A DNA stretch of 64,000 nucleotides. Source: Nonlabens sp. MB-3u-79 (GTDB taxonomy: Bacteria > Bacteroidota > Bacteroidia > Flavobacteriales > Flavobacteriaceae). Below are positions 17,235 to 25,929 of this stretch, in pieces. Positions within the stretch are counted from its first letter, which is position 1, and each line of letters starts with the position of its first letter. A program made the translations under genes and the position numbers. The notes under the pieces are model-generated. The model did no database searches. It saw only the letters and a list, made by a program, of their open reading frames with translations, and was not told the DNA's origin. The DNA lies in NCBI RefSeq assembly GCF_002831625.1, contig NZ_CP025116.1:248001-312000 (forward strand), in the 5' to 3' direction.

Positions 17235-18662
17235 ATGGATCAAAAAACACATTATCCTGAAGCGATTCAAGAAAACGTTTTTAGAACCTTGAGTCAAGCA
17301 GCAGAAGAACTCGAACTACCCGCTTATGTCATAGGTGGGTACGTCAGAGATTTTTTCTTAAAACGCGGTCAAAAAAAAGACATAGATGTAGTTGCGATAG
17401 GAAGTGGAATTTCACTTGCTCGTAAAGTAGAAGAGCTTTTACCACACAGTACAAAGGTGTCTATATTCAAGAATTTTGGTACCGCTATGGTAAAAACAGA
17501 TGAGCTTGAGTTAGAATTTGTAGGTGCTCGTAAAGAAAGTTATGATAGAGGGAGCCGCAAACCAGTCGTTGAAGATGGCTCCTTAGAAGATGATCAAAAC
17601 CGCCGTGATTTTACCATCAATGCCATGGCTTTTTCCTTAAATAAAAATAGTTATGGAGCCTTACTCGATCCTTTTAACGGGATGGGTGATCTCGATAAAA
17701 AAATAATACGTACCCCCCTAGATCCAGATATTACTTATAGCGATGATCCTTTGAGAATGTTGCGTGCCATAAGGTTTGCAGCACAACTCAACTTTAAAAT
17801 AGAAGAAGGATCCTTTGAGAGCATCAAACGCAATGCCCACCGACTAAAAATTATCTCTAACGAGCGCATCGTTACTGAACTGCATAAAATCATGATGTGT
17901 GACGAGCCTTCTTTTGGCTTTTTACTATTAGAAAAGACAGGATTACTTCAGTTGATCATGCCAGAATTAATTGCTTTAAAAGGGATTGAAGAAGTAGAAG
18001 GACAGAAGCATAAAGATAACTTCTATCACACCCTGGAAGTCGTAGACAACATCTCTCGCAATACAGAAGACCTGTGGTTGCGCTGGTCGGCATTACTGCA
18101 TGATATAGGAAAAGCACCAACTAAAAAATTCAGTAAAAAAGTAGGATGGACCTTTCATGGACACGAATTCAAAGGTTCAAAAATGGTATACCACCTTTTC
18201 AAAAGGTTAAAAATGCCTTTAAATGATAAGATGAAATTTGTACAGCTCATGGTACGCATGTCCTCAAGACCTATAGCGGTAATTGACGAAAGCGCTACAG
18301 ACAGCGCTGTAAGAAGATTGGTCCATGATGCTGGAGAACACATAGAAGGTCTCATGACTTTGTGCGAGGCAGATATTACGACTAAGAATCCGCGTAGGTT
18401 CCAACAATATCATCATAACTTTAAACAAGTTAGAGATAAAATTGTAGAAGTAGAAGAACGAGATCATGTGCGTAATTTCCAGCCACCAGTGACCGGAGAA
18501 GAAATCATGAAAGCTTTTGATTTAAAACCATGTCGAGAGATAGGGCAAATCAAAATGGCAATTAAAGACTCCATTCTAGACGGAGTGATTCCTAACGAAC
18601 ACGATGCCGCTTACGAATTCATGATCAAAAAAGGGAAAAGTCTTGGCTTAACACCTCAGTAA
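17235..18662 (+). CDS. cca: CCA tRNA nucleotidyltransferase with HD domain
   Basis: The 475-residue class II nucleotidyltransferase shows the active site GGYVRDFFLKRGQKKDIDVVAIG (about 34-56), the RRDFTINAMAFSL motif and DPLRMLRAIRFAAQL. A C-terminal HD phosphohydrolase domain reads LLHDIGKAPTKKF (about 289-301). It adds or repairs the 3' CCA of tRNAs. It is separated by only 2 bases from the Sua5-like gene. A terminator hairpin lies about 150 bases downstream. Confidence 0.92.
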   Translation: MDQKTHYPEAIQENVFRTLSQAAEELELPAYVIGGYVRDFFLKRGQKKDIDVVAIGSGISLARKVEELLPHSTKVSIFKNFGTAMVKTDELELEFVGARKESYDRGSRKPVVEDGSLEDDQNRRDFTINAMAFSLNKNSYGALLDPFNGMGDLDKKIIRTPLDPDITYSDDPLRMLRAIRFAAQLNFKIEEGSFESIKRNAHRLKIISNERIVTELHKIMMCDEPSFGFLLLEKTGLLQLIMPELIALKGIEEVEGQKHKDNFYHTLEVVDNISRNTEDLWLRWSALLHDIGKAPTKKFSKKVGWTFHGHEFKGSKMVYHLFKRLKMPLNDKMKFVQLMVRMSSRPIAVIDESATDSAVRRLVHDAGEHIEGLMTLCEADITTKNPRRFQQYHHNFKQVRDKIVEVEERDHVRNFQPPVTGEEIMKAFDLKPCREIGQIKMAIKDSILDGVIPNEHDAAYEFMIKKGKSLGLTPQ

Positions 18663-18813
18663 CTGAACGTATTTATAACCTGTCTTTTAAACACTATTTT
18701 TAAATGACTTTATAAATACCGTTATGGACAACTTGAAAATTATTTTAATGGTATTTCTTACAAAGCAATTGTTAGCCTACCATTAAAAGTTACTAACCTT
18801 TTTGATTTTAAGT

Positions 18814-18847
18814 AAAAAACGAGTTTCGGTAATCTAACTCGTTTTTT
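18814..18847 (+). terminator. Rho-independent terminator
   Basis: AAAAAACGAGTT pairs with AACTCGTTTTTT around a 10-base loop, with a T run. It lies between cca and the small exported-protein gene. Confidence 0.75.
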
Positions 18848-18878
18848 TTGTTCAACCCATCTTCATAAGTTATCTTTA
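18848..18878 (+). promoter_or_regulatory. Probable promoter for the gene at 18884
   Basis: TTG (18848-18850), a 20-base spacer and TATCTTTA (18871-18878, one mismatch to TAnnTTTG) end 5 bases before the ATG. Confidence 0.5.
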
Positions 18879-18883
18879 GTGCT

Positions 18884-19330
18884 ATGAAAAAAATATTTTT
18901 TCTTTTTTTACTCGTACTTATAAGCAGTATTTCTTGTGGACAAGAGTTGAACGGCGACGAATTAAAAGGTTTTAATTTATTTTTAATGCCAGCCCCGCAA
19001 ATTAATATAACCTTAAGTCTGGACAGCAATAATATTGTTGATCCTAATACTGGTTTTTCTATTACACCAGGTGCCCAAACCATAGATATGATGGCAGTAT
19101 ATCAAGATATGAACTCCTTACAACCTAAACCTTATACCCCTAACTCCAACACAGATTTTGGGAGACTGCGTTTTAAAAGCGATAGCAAAGGCGTTAACTT
19201 ATCTATCAACAATAACGACCGTTTTGCCAGAGAGTTCAGATCTACCAACCCAGCCTTTTTTGAAGCCAATAGAAATACAGCTCTTCACCGAGCTTATAAT
19301 CCGTTGTCGGTTCATAATAATAATTGGTAA
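18884..19330 (+). CDS. Small exported protein of unknown function
   Basis: This 148-residue protein has a signal peptide (MKKIFFLFLLVLISSISCGQ); the Cys at about 18 in SISCGQ could be a lipobox. The mature part is polar, rich in Asn and Pro, without recognised motifs (LFLMPAPQINITLSLDSNNIVDPNTGF). Good promoter and terminator signals directly upstream make it a stand-alone gene. No function can be assigned. Confidence 0.65.
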   Translation: MKKIFFLFLLVLISSISCGQELNGDELKGFNLFLMPAPQINITLSLDSNNIVDPNTGFSITPGAQTIDMMAVYQDMNSLQPKPYTPNSNTDFGRLRFKSDSKGVNLSINNNDRFAREFRSTNPAFFEANRNTALHRAYNPLSVHNNNW

Positions 19331-19404
19331 CCGATCTGTATAGCACTTCCTTTTCGATCTATTTACCTTGATGATGTTAGCATATTTCAAGGTGTTTTTA
19401 ATAA

Positions 19405-19426
19405 TTCCGCTTTCGCGAAAGCGGAA
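19405..19426. repeat. Palindromic repeat copy 4 (intergenic)
   Basis: A perfect 22-bp inverted repeat centred on GCTTTCGCGAAAGC with TTCC/GGAA arms. It lies just upstream of the pepT promoter region and has no T run. Confidence 0.9.
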
Positions 19427-19461
19427 CCAACAACTATCTTTACACCACCTAATTAGAAGCC

Positions 19462-20697
19462 ATGAAAAAGCAAGATATTCTTGAACGTTTTATCAGTTAT
19501 ATCAGCATAGATACAGAGTCTGATCCAATGAGCGACGCCACTCCTAGCAGCGAAAAACAATGGGAGCTTGCACGTAAATTACATCGAGAACTCCTGGACA
19601 TGGGAATGAGCAATGTAAGTATTGATGAGAATGCCTACATCATGGCGACCCTGCCGTCTAATGTGGATCATAAAACACCTACCATAGGGTTTATATCTCA
19701 TTTTGATAGCACTCCAGACTATACAGGTAAGGATATCAAGCCGCAAATAATTGAAGATTACGATGGTGGCGACATCCTTCTTAGAGGTTCTGATCTTGTG
19801 CTTTCACCAGATTATTTTGAAGATCTAAAACAATACAAAGGACAGACCCTTGTCACTACAGATGGAACGACCCTTCTTGCGGCAGATGATAAAGCTGGAA
19901 TAACAGAAATCATGACGGCGATGAAGCATTTGATCGAGAATCCGCATATCAAACACGGTACTTTAAAAGTAGGTTTTACTCCTGATGAGGAGATAGGCCG
20001 TGGTGCGCACAAGTTTGATGTAGAAAAATTTGGTGCCGACTGGGCGTATACCATGGATGGAAGTCAAATAGGTGAATTAGAATATGAAAACTTTAATGCA
20101 GCTGGCGCTGTAGTTACTTTTTACGGTAAAATTGTACATCCTGGCTATGCAAAAGGAAAGATGATCAACTCCATGTATGTGGCACAAGATTTTATAGATT
20201 CTCTACCTAGAATGGAAACTCCTGAACATACAGAAGAATATCAAGGATTCTTTCACTTGCATGACATGAAAGGAGCGGTTGAGAAAACAGAATTGCACTA
20301 TATTATTAGAGATCACGATAAAGAACACTTTGAAGCTCGTAAAGAAGTGATGCATAAACTGGTCCATGCTCTTAATGAACAGTACGATCGCAAGGCCGTA
20401 AGTATTGAAATAAAAGACCAATATTTTAATATGCGTGAAAAAATAGCCCCTGTAATGCATATTGTAGATGTAGCAGAACAGGCAATGAAAGATATAGGGA
20501 TTGTTCCACTTATCAAACCTATACGTGGTGGCACTGATGGATCTCAATTGAGTTATATGGGTTTGCCTTGCCCTAATATTTTTGCAGGAGGTCACAATTT
20601 CCACGGACCGTATGAATACATACCTGTAGAAAGTATGATCAAAGCGACCGAAGTGATTATACGTATTGCTGAGCTTGTAGGTGAAGAGAAAGTATGA
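19462..20697 (+). CDS. pepT: Peptidase T (tripeptide aminopeptidase)
   Basis: The 411-residue M20 metallopeptidase carries zinc-site motifs SHFDSTPDYTG, ADDKAGITEIMTA and TPDEEIGRGAHKFD, plus the late ligand region FAGGHNFHGPYEY. Length and motif order match PepT, which removes the N-terminal residue of tripeptides in the cytoplasm. A TATCTTTA box sits at 19435-19442, only 9 bases after the palindromic repeat. Its TGA overlaps the next ATG (ATGA), so translation of the two is probably coupled. Confidence 0.93.
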   Translation: MKKQDILERFISYISIDTESDPMSDATPSSEKQWELARKLHRELLDMGMSNVSIDENAYIMATLPSNVDHKTPTIGFISHFDSTPDYTGKDIKPQIIEDYDGGDILLRGSDLVLSPDYFEDLKQYKGQTLVTTDGTTLLAADDKAGITEIMTAMKHLIENPHIKHGTLKVGFTPDEEIGRGAHKFDVEKFGADWAYTMDGSQIGELEYENFNAAGAVVTFYGKIVHPGYAKGKMINSMYVAQDFIDSLPRMETPEHTEEYQGFFHLHDMKGAVEKTELHYIIRDHDKEHFEARKEVMHKLVHALNEQYDRKAVSIEIKDQYFNMREKIAPVMHIVDVAEQAMKDIGIVPLIKPIRGGTDGSQLSYMGLPCPNIFAGGHNFHGPYEYIPVESMIKATEVIIRIAELVGEEKV

Positions 20698-21218
20698 AAA
20701 GTTTACAACTAGAACAGTCCTTCAGTGGACATCAAAAAGTCATGATAGGATTAGGAACCATTACATTCTGTATCAAATCATTTAACGCACTTAATAATTT
20801 GGACTATACGGCTCCAGCATGGATAAATGCATTGCCTTTTATTTTGATAAGTATTCTATTCATAGGAATCTTCTTTTTACAAAACGGCTTTATCGCTTAT
20901 GGGAATGACAAAGTAGCGCGTGCCTGGTTTTGGTATACGCTTCCCGTTTGGAAGAAAGAAATTGATCAAAAAAAGTATCCAATAATCAGTACATTAAAAA
21001 TGGGTAAGAAACAAAAATTAGGATTTACCCTTGCTGTGAACCCAGATCTTGCTGTTGACTATTCTTCCTATGACATTACTTCTTTAAATTACAACCACAC
21101 TATTAAAGACAGACATGTGATTTTAAAACAAGAGCATCAGGCAAAGAATGCCATTCTATTTTTATTGAATCACAGTATATTAAAAGAAGAATTTTACAGT
21201 CCTGATTTTAGCAGATAG
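20694..21218 (+). CDS. Two-helix membrane protein of unknown function
   Basis: The 174-residue protein has two hydrophobic segments (about 15-32 and 43-62) and a soluble C-terminal part with a run of beta-like segments. No family was recognised. The four-base ATGA overlap with pepT makes it part of the same operon, but nothing in the sequence links it to peptide degradation. Confidence 0.75.
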   Translation: MKSLQLEQSFSGHQKVMIGLGTITFCIKSFNALNNLDYTAPAWINALPFILISILFIGIFFLQNGFIAYGNDKVARAWFWYTLPVWKKEIDQKKYPIISTLKMGKKQKLGFTLAVNPDLAVDYSSYDITSLNYNHTIKDRHVILKQEHQAKNAILFLLNHSILKEEFYSPDFSR

Positions 21219-21388
21219 CTGGCTTTATACAACAGTTGTAACAAGCTACAGTTTCCAACATTATGTTGCAACTACCTGATCGACAAAATGTTGTTTTTGA
21301 AAATATAATACGATAATTTGAGGAAATAAATTATTATATCACGCAACTATTTTATCTTTCATGCATCTTAATCCAACAAATAGATACT

Positions 21389-22003
21389 ATGAATATGAAA
21401 AAAATCCTAATAGTCGTAGCAGCTTTCCTGATGACAGCAACGGCTTATGCCCAAGAAAAAGAACCCCTTGAAGAAACTGATAGTCAGAAACGACTCAATC
21501 AATTCAACGAAGTTAAAAAGCATGAAGTCAGTCTTGATGTTGTTGCAGCTATAGCCGGTTTAGGAATTAACCCTAGATATGAATACGTATTAGGAAGGTA
21601 CTCTGGTGTAGGAGTAGATCTTAACATTGGAATTTTGGATGACGCTGATGGTTTTAATTATTACGAGACTTTCAGTATCACGCCTTATTACAGGCAGTAC
21701 TTTTTCTCAAAAGAAGACTATGGTGCCAAAGGTTTTTATGGAGAAGGATTTGCAAAAGTTTTTACCTTTGAAGATGGTTACTTTGAAATAGATCTTTTTG
21801 GATCTGGCCGTAATGTGACGGAGTCTTATACCGAAGCTGCTCTAGGCGTAGGAATAGGATGGAAATGGGTGAGTGATAGTGGCTTTCTTATTGACCTAGG
21901 CTTTGGTATAGGTCGTAATTTAGGTCTTGCAAACGATCCACAAGGATATGATTTACCCGAAGTAACTGGACGTGGTGGTGTCAACTTCGGTTGGAGGTTT
22001 TAA
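21389..22003 (+). CDS. Small outer-membrane beta-barrel protein (DUF3575-like)
   Basis: This 204-residue protein (or 202 from the ATG at 21395) has a signal peptide ending near TATAYAQ, then glycine- and aromatic-rich strands (VGVDLNIGI, FSITPYYRQYF, GVGIGWKW). It ends in a terminal aromatic residue, FGWRF, as outer-membrane barrels do. DUF3575 is a tentative assignment. It is followed by a perfect terminator palindrome. Confidence 0.7.
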   Translation: MNMKKILIVVAAFLMTATAYAQEKEPLEETDSQKRLNQFNEVKKHEVSLDVVAAIAGLGINPRYEYVLGRYSGVGVDLNIGILDDADGFNYYETFSITPYYRQYFFSKEDYGAKGFYGEGFAKVFTFEDGYFEIDLFGSGRNVTESYTEAALGVGIGWKWVSDSGFLIDLGFGIGRNLGLANDPQGYDLPEVTGRGGVNFGWRF

Positions 22004-22032
22004 CCCTTAAAACCTATTACTTTATAAAACAT

Positions 22033-22057
22033 AAAACGAGCCTCGAGGCTCGTTTTT
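22033..22057 (+). terminator. Rho-independent terminator
   Basis: ACGAGCC/GGCTCGT stem around TCGA, flanked by A4 and T5. It ends the gene at 21389-22003. Confidence 0.85.
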
Positions 22058-22061
22058 ACTT

Positions 22062-22069
22062 TACTTTTG
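22062..22069 (+). promoter_or_regulatory. -7 box for the SRPBCC gene
   Basis: TACTTTTG matches TAnnTTTG, 42 bases before the ATG at 22112, and overlaps a spurious TTG start. Confidence 0.45.
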
Positions 22070-22111
22070 TACACGGTTATCATCATAACTTATTTTACCT
22101 ATAAAAAAATA

Positions 22112-22603
22112 ATGCCAAAACTACACCTAGAAACAACTATTAACGCACCTATAGAAAGGGTCTTTGATCTAGCAAGAAGCATTGATTTGCACCTGCTCTC
22201 TCTAAAACACACTCATGAAAAAGCAGTGGCTGGAAGAATGACTGGTCTGGTAGAAAAAGGGGAAACAGTCACTTGGAGAGCTAGGCACCTGGGAGTTACT
22301 CAAGAACTCACAAGCCTCATCACAGATGTGGAACCACATCATTATTTTGCAGACGAATTGGTAAAAGGAGCTTTTCAACATTTTAAACACGAACACTTTT
22401 TTGAGCAACTGGAAGATGGTCGTACGTTGATGAAAGATATATTTGATTACAGGTCACCACTAGGTGTTTTAGGAAAACTAGCTGACGTTCTTTTTCTAGA
22501 AAAGTACATGACCAAGTTGTTAGAACAAAGAAATAGCAGTTTAAAGGAGATTGCTGAGAATCAGAGGTGGAAAGAACTTCCTGGGATGGAACAGCATTTA
22601 TAA
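22112..22603 (+). CDS. SRPBCC family protein
   Basis: From the ATG at 22112 (MPKLHLETTINAPIERVFDLARSIDLH) the product has 163 residues. The opening beta strand with INAPIERVFDLARSID and the late LFLEKYMTKLLEQRNSSLKEIAE helix are typical of the SRPBCC (START/Bet v1-like) ligand-binding fold. The ligand is unknown. The longer frame from 22067 begins inside a promoter box and was rejected. It is a single-gene unit, convergent with yajC. Confidence 0.82.
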   Translation: MPKLHLETTINAPIERVFDLARSIDLHLLSLKHTHEKAVAGRMTGLVEKGETVTWRARHLGVTQELTSLITDVEPHHYFADELVKGAFQHFKHEHFFEQLEDGRTLMKDIFDYRSPLGVLGKLADVLFLEKYMTKLLEQRNSSLKEIAENQRWKELPGMEQHL

Positions 22604-22667
22604 AACTTTCTAATTTAGTAAAAGCAAACCATATCCAATACATGAATATACCGCAAACCTAAAAGCG

Positions 22668-22687
22668 CATCTGCTATGCAGCAGATG
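22668..22687. repeat. Hairpin in the convergent gap
   Basis: CATCTGCT and AGCAGATG pair perfectly around ATGC. It has no T run and lies 17 bases before the bidirectional terminator. Confidence 0.6.
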
Positions 22688-22704
22688 AACGATTCAACAC
22701 AAAA

Positions 22705-22730
22705 AAAGCCCTTGATTTCTCAAGGGCTTT
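22705..22730. terminator. Bidirectional terminator between the SRPBCC gene and yajC
   Basis: AAAGCCCTTGA and TCAAGGGCTTT pair perfectly around TTTC between two convergent genes; A run on the left, short T run on the right. Confidence 0.8.
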
Positions 22731-22750
22731 GTAAATAAATAGTGCTATTC

Positions 22751-23053
22751 TTAATTTTCTTTAGCGACCACGGTCTCATTCAGTTTCTTAGAAAGCTCTG
22801 CTGAAATAGAACTTCTTTCAAAAGTCATCTTACCAGCTCCAGTTTCTATTAACACAGTTCCTTTATCAGCATTGATCTGATTTACTTTACCGTGAATTCC
22901 ACTGGTGGTGATTACTTTATAACCAACTTTGAGTGAGTCTGCAAACTCTTTTTCTTCCTTACGCTTCTTGGATTGTGGTCTCATTATTAAAAAATAAAAG
23001 ACGACAATGATAAGCAGGTAAGGAGCAAAATTTAATATCGTATTAGTGTCCAT
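22751..23053 (-). CDS. yajC: Preprotein translocase subunit YajC
   Basis: This 100-residue protein has one N-terminal transmembrane helix (FAPYLLIIVVFYFLIMRPQSKKRKEEKEF) and the YajC cytosolic domain with LKVGYKVITTSGIHGKVNQI. YajC associates with SecDF; the secDF gene here is 16 kb away. It lies 12 bases downstream of the DUF1573 gene and shares its promoter. Confidence 0.93.
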   Translation of the reverse strand: MDTNTILNFAPYLLIIVVFYFLIMRPQSKKRKEEKEFADSLKVGYKVITTSGIHGKVNQINADKGTVLIETGAGKMTFERSSISAELSKKLNETVVAKEN

Positions 23054-23065
23054 TAAAACAGTTAC

Positions 23066-23539
23066 TTATGCGTTAGGAGCAGCAGCTCGCGCCTTAGGAG
23101 TTACAAAACCTTTGATACGGATAGATTCCGTTCCAGACTCTGTATTTGCCTTAATAGTTACCGTCTTCGTTTGCGCGTTAGGCTTTCCATTAGTATTGAA
23201 TTTTACTAACATACTACCTACAGCACCTGGAGCGATAGGCTCTTTAGACCAAGTAGGAACAGTACATCCACAAGATCCTTTTGCATTTACTACAATAAGT
23301 GGAGCATTACCTGTATTGGTAAATTTGTATTCATGCTCTACTACAGCGCCTTCCTCTACAGTACCGAAATCATATTCAGTCTCCATAAAAGTCATTTCTG
23401 GAAAATTACCAGCAACTTCTTTGTTTGCTGCAGCTGCAGTAAGGTTTTCTTGATCAATTGAAGCAGATTCTGCTTTCTCGTTACAGCTTGTTAAAGCCAT
23501 TGTAGCAACAGCAGCTACCATTAAAACTAATTTTTTCAT
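23066..23539 (-). CDS. DUF1573 lipoprotein
   Basis: The 157-residue protein has a lipoprotein signal (MALTSC, Cys about 19) and a DUF1573 beta-sandwich: EYDFGTVEEGAVVEHEYKFTNTGNAPLIVVNAKGSCGCTVP. This family is frequent in Bacteroidota envelopes; its role is unknown. It sits between nusB and yajC on the minus strand, as is common in flavobacteria from memory. Confidence 0.9.
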   Translation of the reverse strand: MKKLVLMVAAVATMALTSCNEKAESASIDQENLTAAAANKEVAGNFPEMTFMETEYDFGTVEEGAVVEHEYKFTNTGNAPLIVVNAKGSCGCTVPTWSKEPIAPGAVGSMLVKFNTNGKPNAQTKTVTIKANTESGTESIRIKGFVTPKARAAAPNA

Positions 23540-23574
23540 CTTATTTTTATTTAATATTACTTATAAATGTTCAA

Positions 23575-23605
23575 CAAATGTAATTAAAAACATTCTTGAA
23601 ACCAA
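23575..23605 (-). promoter_or_regulatory. Bacteroidota-type promoter for DUF1573-yajC
   Basis: On the minus strand, TTG (23603-23605), a 20-base spacer and TACATTTG (23575-23582) lie 35 bases before the ATG. Both elements match the consensus. Confidence 0.7.
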
Positions 23606-23621
23606 CGTCATTAACAATAGG

Positions 23622-24557
23622 TTACATCAATCCTCTCCCCATTTTATTTAATTCATCACTTTTCTCAAATTCTTTCAAAAGATTATCGAGAATTCCGTTG
23701 ATGAAAGTGGCGCTTTTAGGCGTACTGTAATCTTTTGCTATTTCAAGGTATTCATTAAGGGTTACCTTCACTGGAATATCTGAAAAATAAAGAAACTCAG
23801 CCTGTGCCATCATGATCAGCACCAAATCAATTTGAGCGATACGCTCGGTATCCCAATTAGGCGTTTTACCTACTATACGGCCAGAAAGTTCATCTATATT
23901 AAGAATCGTTTTTCTAAAAAGACTCATGGTAAACTTAGCATCTGAATCATCCTTGAATAGTGCCGGTAGCACCACATCCTTAGCAGGCTTCACTTTACGT
24001 AAAAACTGAATAATAGTCGAGTTGATCAAAGGATAGTCATCTGTCCAAGTGATGTTGACATCTTCTAGATAATCCATCAATTCATCGCTAGGGGCAATGA
24101 TATCTTCATAGATATATGTCAAGAATTTTAAATCCTTTTTTACCGACGGCTCGTCGTCCATCGCATACACCACAAAGGTTTTACTTTCTTGAATTTTGTT
24201 GTATAGATTTTCAACATACTTAGAATCCAAATGCCATGGATTTAAGTTGCGTTGTTTTAACGCATCTTTTAAAGCCTCACTTTCTCTCAGTTTCAAGAGG
24301 ATTTTATTATCGATAAACTGTCTTGAAGGGTTGTGTTCTACACTTTTAGAAATACGTTGCTGCTTTTTGGTATGCTTATCTACAGCAACTTCATGAATCT
24401 TCACTAGTAATTGCGCCATATAAAGGAACAAGGTGTACGATTGCGTCATACTGGAGTTGATAAACTTTTCAAGATCTTTAAGATCGTCTGGGCGTTGACG
24501 TTGAAAAGAAAAAACTGCTTGCATGACTTTGATGCGTAACTGTCTTCTGGTAAGCAT
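23622..24557 (-). CDS. nusB: Transcription antitermination factor NusB
   Basis: The 311-residue protein opens with MLTRRQLRIKVMQAVFSFQ, the NusB start. The core NusB fold (DTERIAQIDLVLIMMAQAEFLYFSDIPVKVTLNEYLEIAKDYSTPKSATFINGILDNLLKEF) lies in the C-terminal part. It is about twice the length of E. coli NusB, through a long middle insertion that is usual in Bacteroidota. It binds boxA RNA with NusE during rRNA transcription. A palindromic repeat lies 45 bases upstream. Confidence 0.93.
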   Translation of the reverse strand: MLTRRQLRIKVMQAVFSFQRQRPDDLKDLEKFINSSMTQSYTLFLYMAQLLVKIHEVAVDKHTKKQQRISKSVEHNPSRQFIDNKILLKLRESEALKDALKQRNLNPWHLDSKYVENLYNKIQESKTFVVYAMDDEPSVKKDLKFLTYIYEDIIAPSDELMDYLEDVNITWTDDYPLINSTIIQFLRKVKPAKDVVLPALFKDDSDAKFTMSLFRKTILNIDELSGRIVGKTPNWDTERIAQIDLVLIMMAQAEFLYFSDIPVKVTLNEYLEIAKDYSTPKSATFINGILDNLLKEFEKSDELNKMGRGLM

Positions 24558-24602
24558 AAGAACGATTTGTTTGTTTACTTAAGCGGGCTATCTGATAGGT
24601 TA

Positions 24603-24616
24603 GCTTTCGCGAAAGC
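24603..24616. repeat. Palindromic repeat copy 5 (intergenic)
   Basis: GCTTTCGCGAAAGC, perfect core, followed by GG. It lies between nusB and the leucine dehydrogenase gene. Confidence 0.85.
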
Positions 24617-24635
24617 GGAGTTATAATAACTTAAA

Positions 24636-24661
24636 CCTGGTTTCTATTTCTAAAAACCAGG
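24636..24661 (-). terminator. Possible terminator of the leucine dehydrogenase gene
   Basis: CCTGGTTT/AAACCAGG hairpin 27 bases after the stop, but with only three T residues after the stem on the minus strand. Confidence 0.35.
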
Positions 24662-24687
24662 CAAAAATACTGTTTTAAAATGGACTA

Positions 24688-25791
24688 CTATCCCTGATGT
24701 TCGTGTTTTCTAGCTGCAATACGTGCCTGAGCAATTTCTAAAGCAGCTTTATGTGTAGTAACACCAGATTCTTTAGCTCTGTTGAGAATTTCTATAGTTG
24801 TTGTGTATATATTCTCTGTTTTTCTCATGATTTCTGTACGGTCATAACCTTCCAGCTCTGCGTACACATTGATGATCCCGCCCGCATTTATTAAAAAATC
24901 AGGAGCATAAACAATACCTCTTTTTTGTAAAAGAGTCCCATGCTTCACCTCATCTGCTAACTGATTATTTGCTGCACCTGCGATGATGGACGCGGTAAGT
25001 TTATTAATGGTTTGATCATTTATCGTGGCTCCTAAAGCACATGGAGCATAAATATCCATATTCTCAGAATATAAGTCGTTTCCACCATAGATAGTGGCAC
25101 CGTATTTATCGCGTACTTCTTCCAGTCTTTCTTGATTAAGATCTGCAATAACAACTTCTGCTCCTTCTTGTGTCAGATACTCTACCAGTGTTTCTCCTAC
25201 ATTACCTATTCCTTCTACATAGATTTTTTTATCTTCTAGAACATCGCTTCCATACTTAAAGTGAGCGGCTGCTTTCATTCCCATAAAAACACCATAAGCC
25301 GTAATAGGAGAAGGGTTTCCAGCCCCACCTTTATCCTGAGAGATACCAGTGACATATGGTGTTACCTCACGCACGGTGTCCATATCTTCGGTAGTCATTC
25401 CTACATCTTCAGCCGTGATGTAACGACCACTTAAAGAATGTACAAATTCACCAAATTTACGCATCAACTCGGGTGTTTTTTGAGTTTTTGCATCACCTAT
25501 GATGACCGCTTTTCCTCCACCTAAATTTAATCCAGTTATAGCACTTTTAAAGGTCATGCCTCGAGAAAGCCTCAACACATCATTAAGTGCCGCCCATTCA
25601 TTTTCATATTGCCACATACGTGTACCACCTAATGCTGGACCTAATACTGTATTATGAATACTGATGATGGCTTTCAATCCTGTATCTTTGTCGTTGCAAA
25701 AAACGATTTGCTCGTGATCATCAAATGAAACCTGACCGAAGACAGGATCTTGACGAATTAATTTATCTAATGAGTCAAATTCTTGAGACAT
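24688..25791 (-). CDS. Leucine dehydrogenase (Glu/Leu/Phe/Val dehydrogenase family)
   Basis: This 367-residue NAD-dependent amino-acid dehydrogenase oxidatively deaminates branched-chain amino acids. The substrate loop GPALGGTRMW (51-60), the catalytic-Lys region GMTFKSAITGLNLGGGKAVIIGD (K82, K94) and the Rossmann motif GIGNVGETLVEYL match leucine dehydrogenases. Valine or phenylalanine preference cannot be ruled out. It has its own strong promoter, divergent from the ABC exporter gene. Confidence 0.88.
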   Translation of the reverse strand: MSQEFDSLDKLIRQDPVFGQVSFDDHEQIVFCNDKDTGLKAIISIHNTVLGPALGGTRMWQYENEWAALNDVLRLSRGMTFKSAITGLNLGGGKAVIIGDAKTQKTPELMRKFGEFVHSLSGRYITAEDVGMTTEDMDTVREVTPYVTGISQDKGGAGNPSPITAYGVFMGMKAAAHFKYGSDVLEDKKIYVEGIGNVGETLVEYLTQEGAEVVIADLNQERLEEVRDKYGATIYGGNDLYSENMDIYAPCALGATINDQTINKLTASIIAGAANNQLADEVKHGTLLQKRGIVYAPDFLINAGGIINVYAELEGYDRTEIMRKTENIYTTTIEILNRAKESGVTTHKAALEIAQARIAARKHEHQG

Positions 25792-25836
25792 AAAAAAAGT
25801 GTTTATGAGCTTTTCTATTTGTTATTAAAAAGCTTG

Positions 25837-25867
25837 CAAAAATAACCTCATTTTAGGGATTTAGCAA
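25837..25867 (-). promoter_or_regulatory. Bacteroidota-type promoter for leucine dehydrogenase
   Basis: On the minus strand, TTG (25865-25867), a 20-base spacer and TATTTTTG (25837-25844) lie 45 bases before the ATG. Confidence 0.7.
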
Positions 25868-25929
25868 TTTACCATGCTTAATTTACCCCCCAAATAAAAA
25901 ATAATTTCTCAAAGGAAATTCGATCGTAA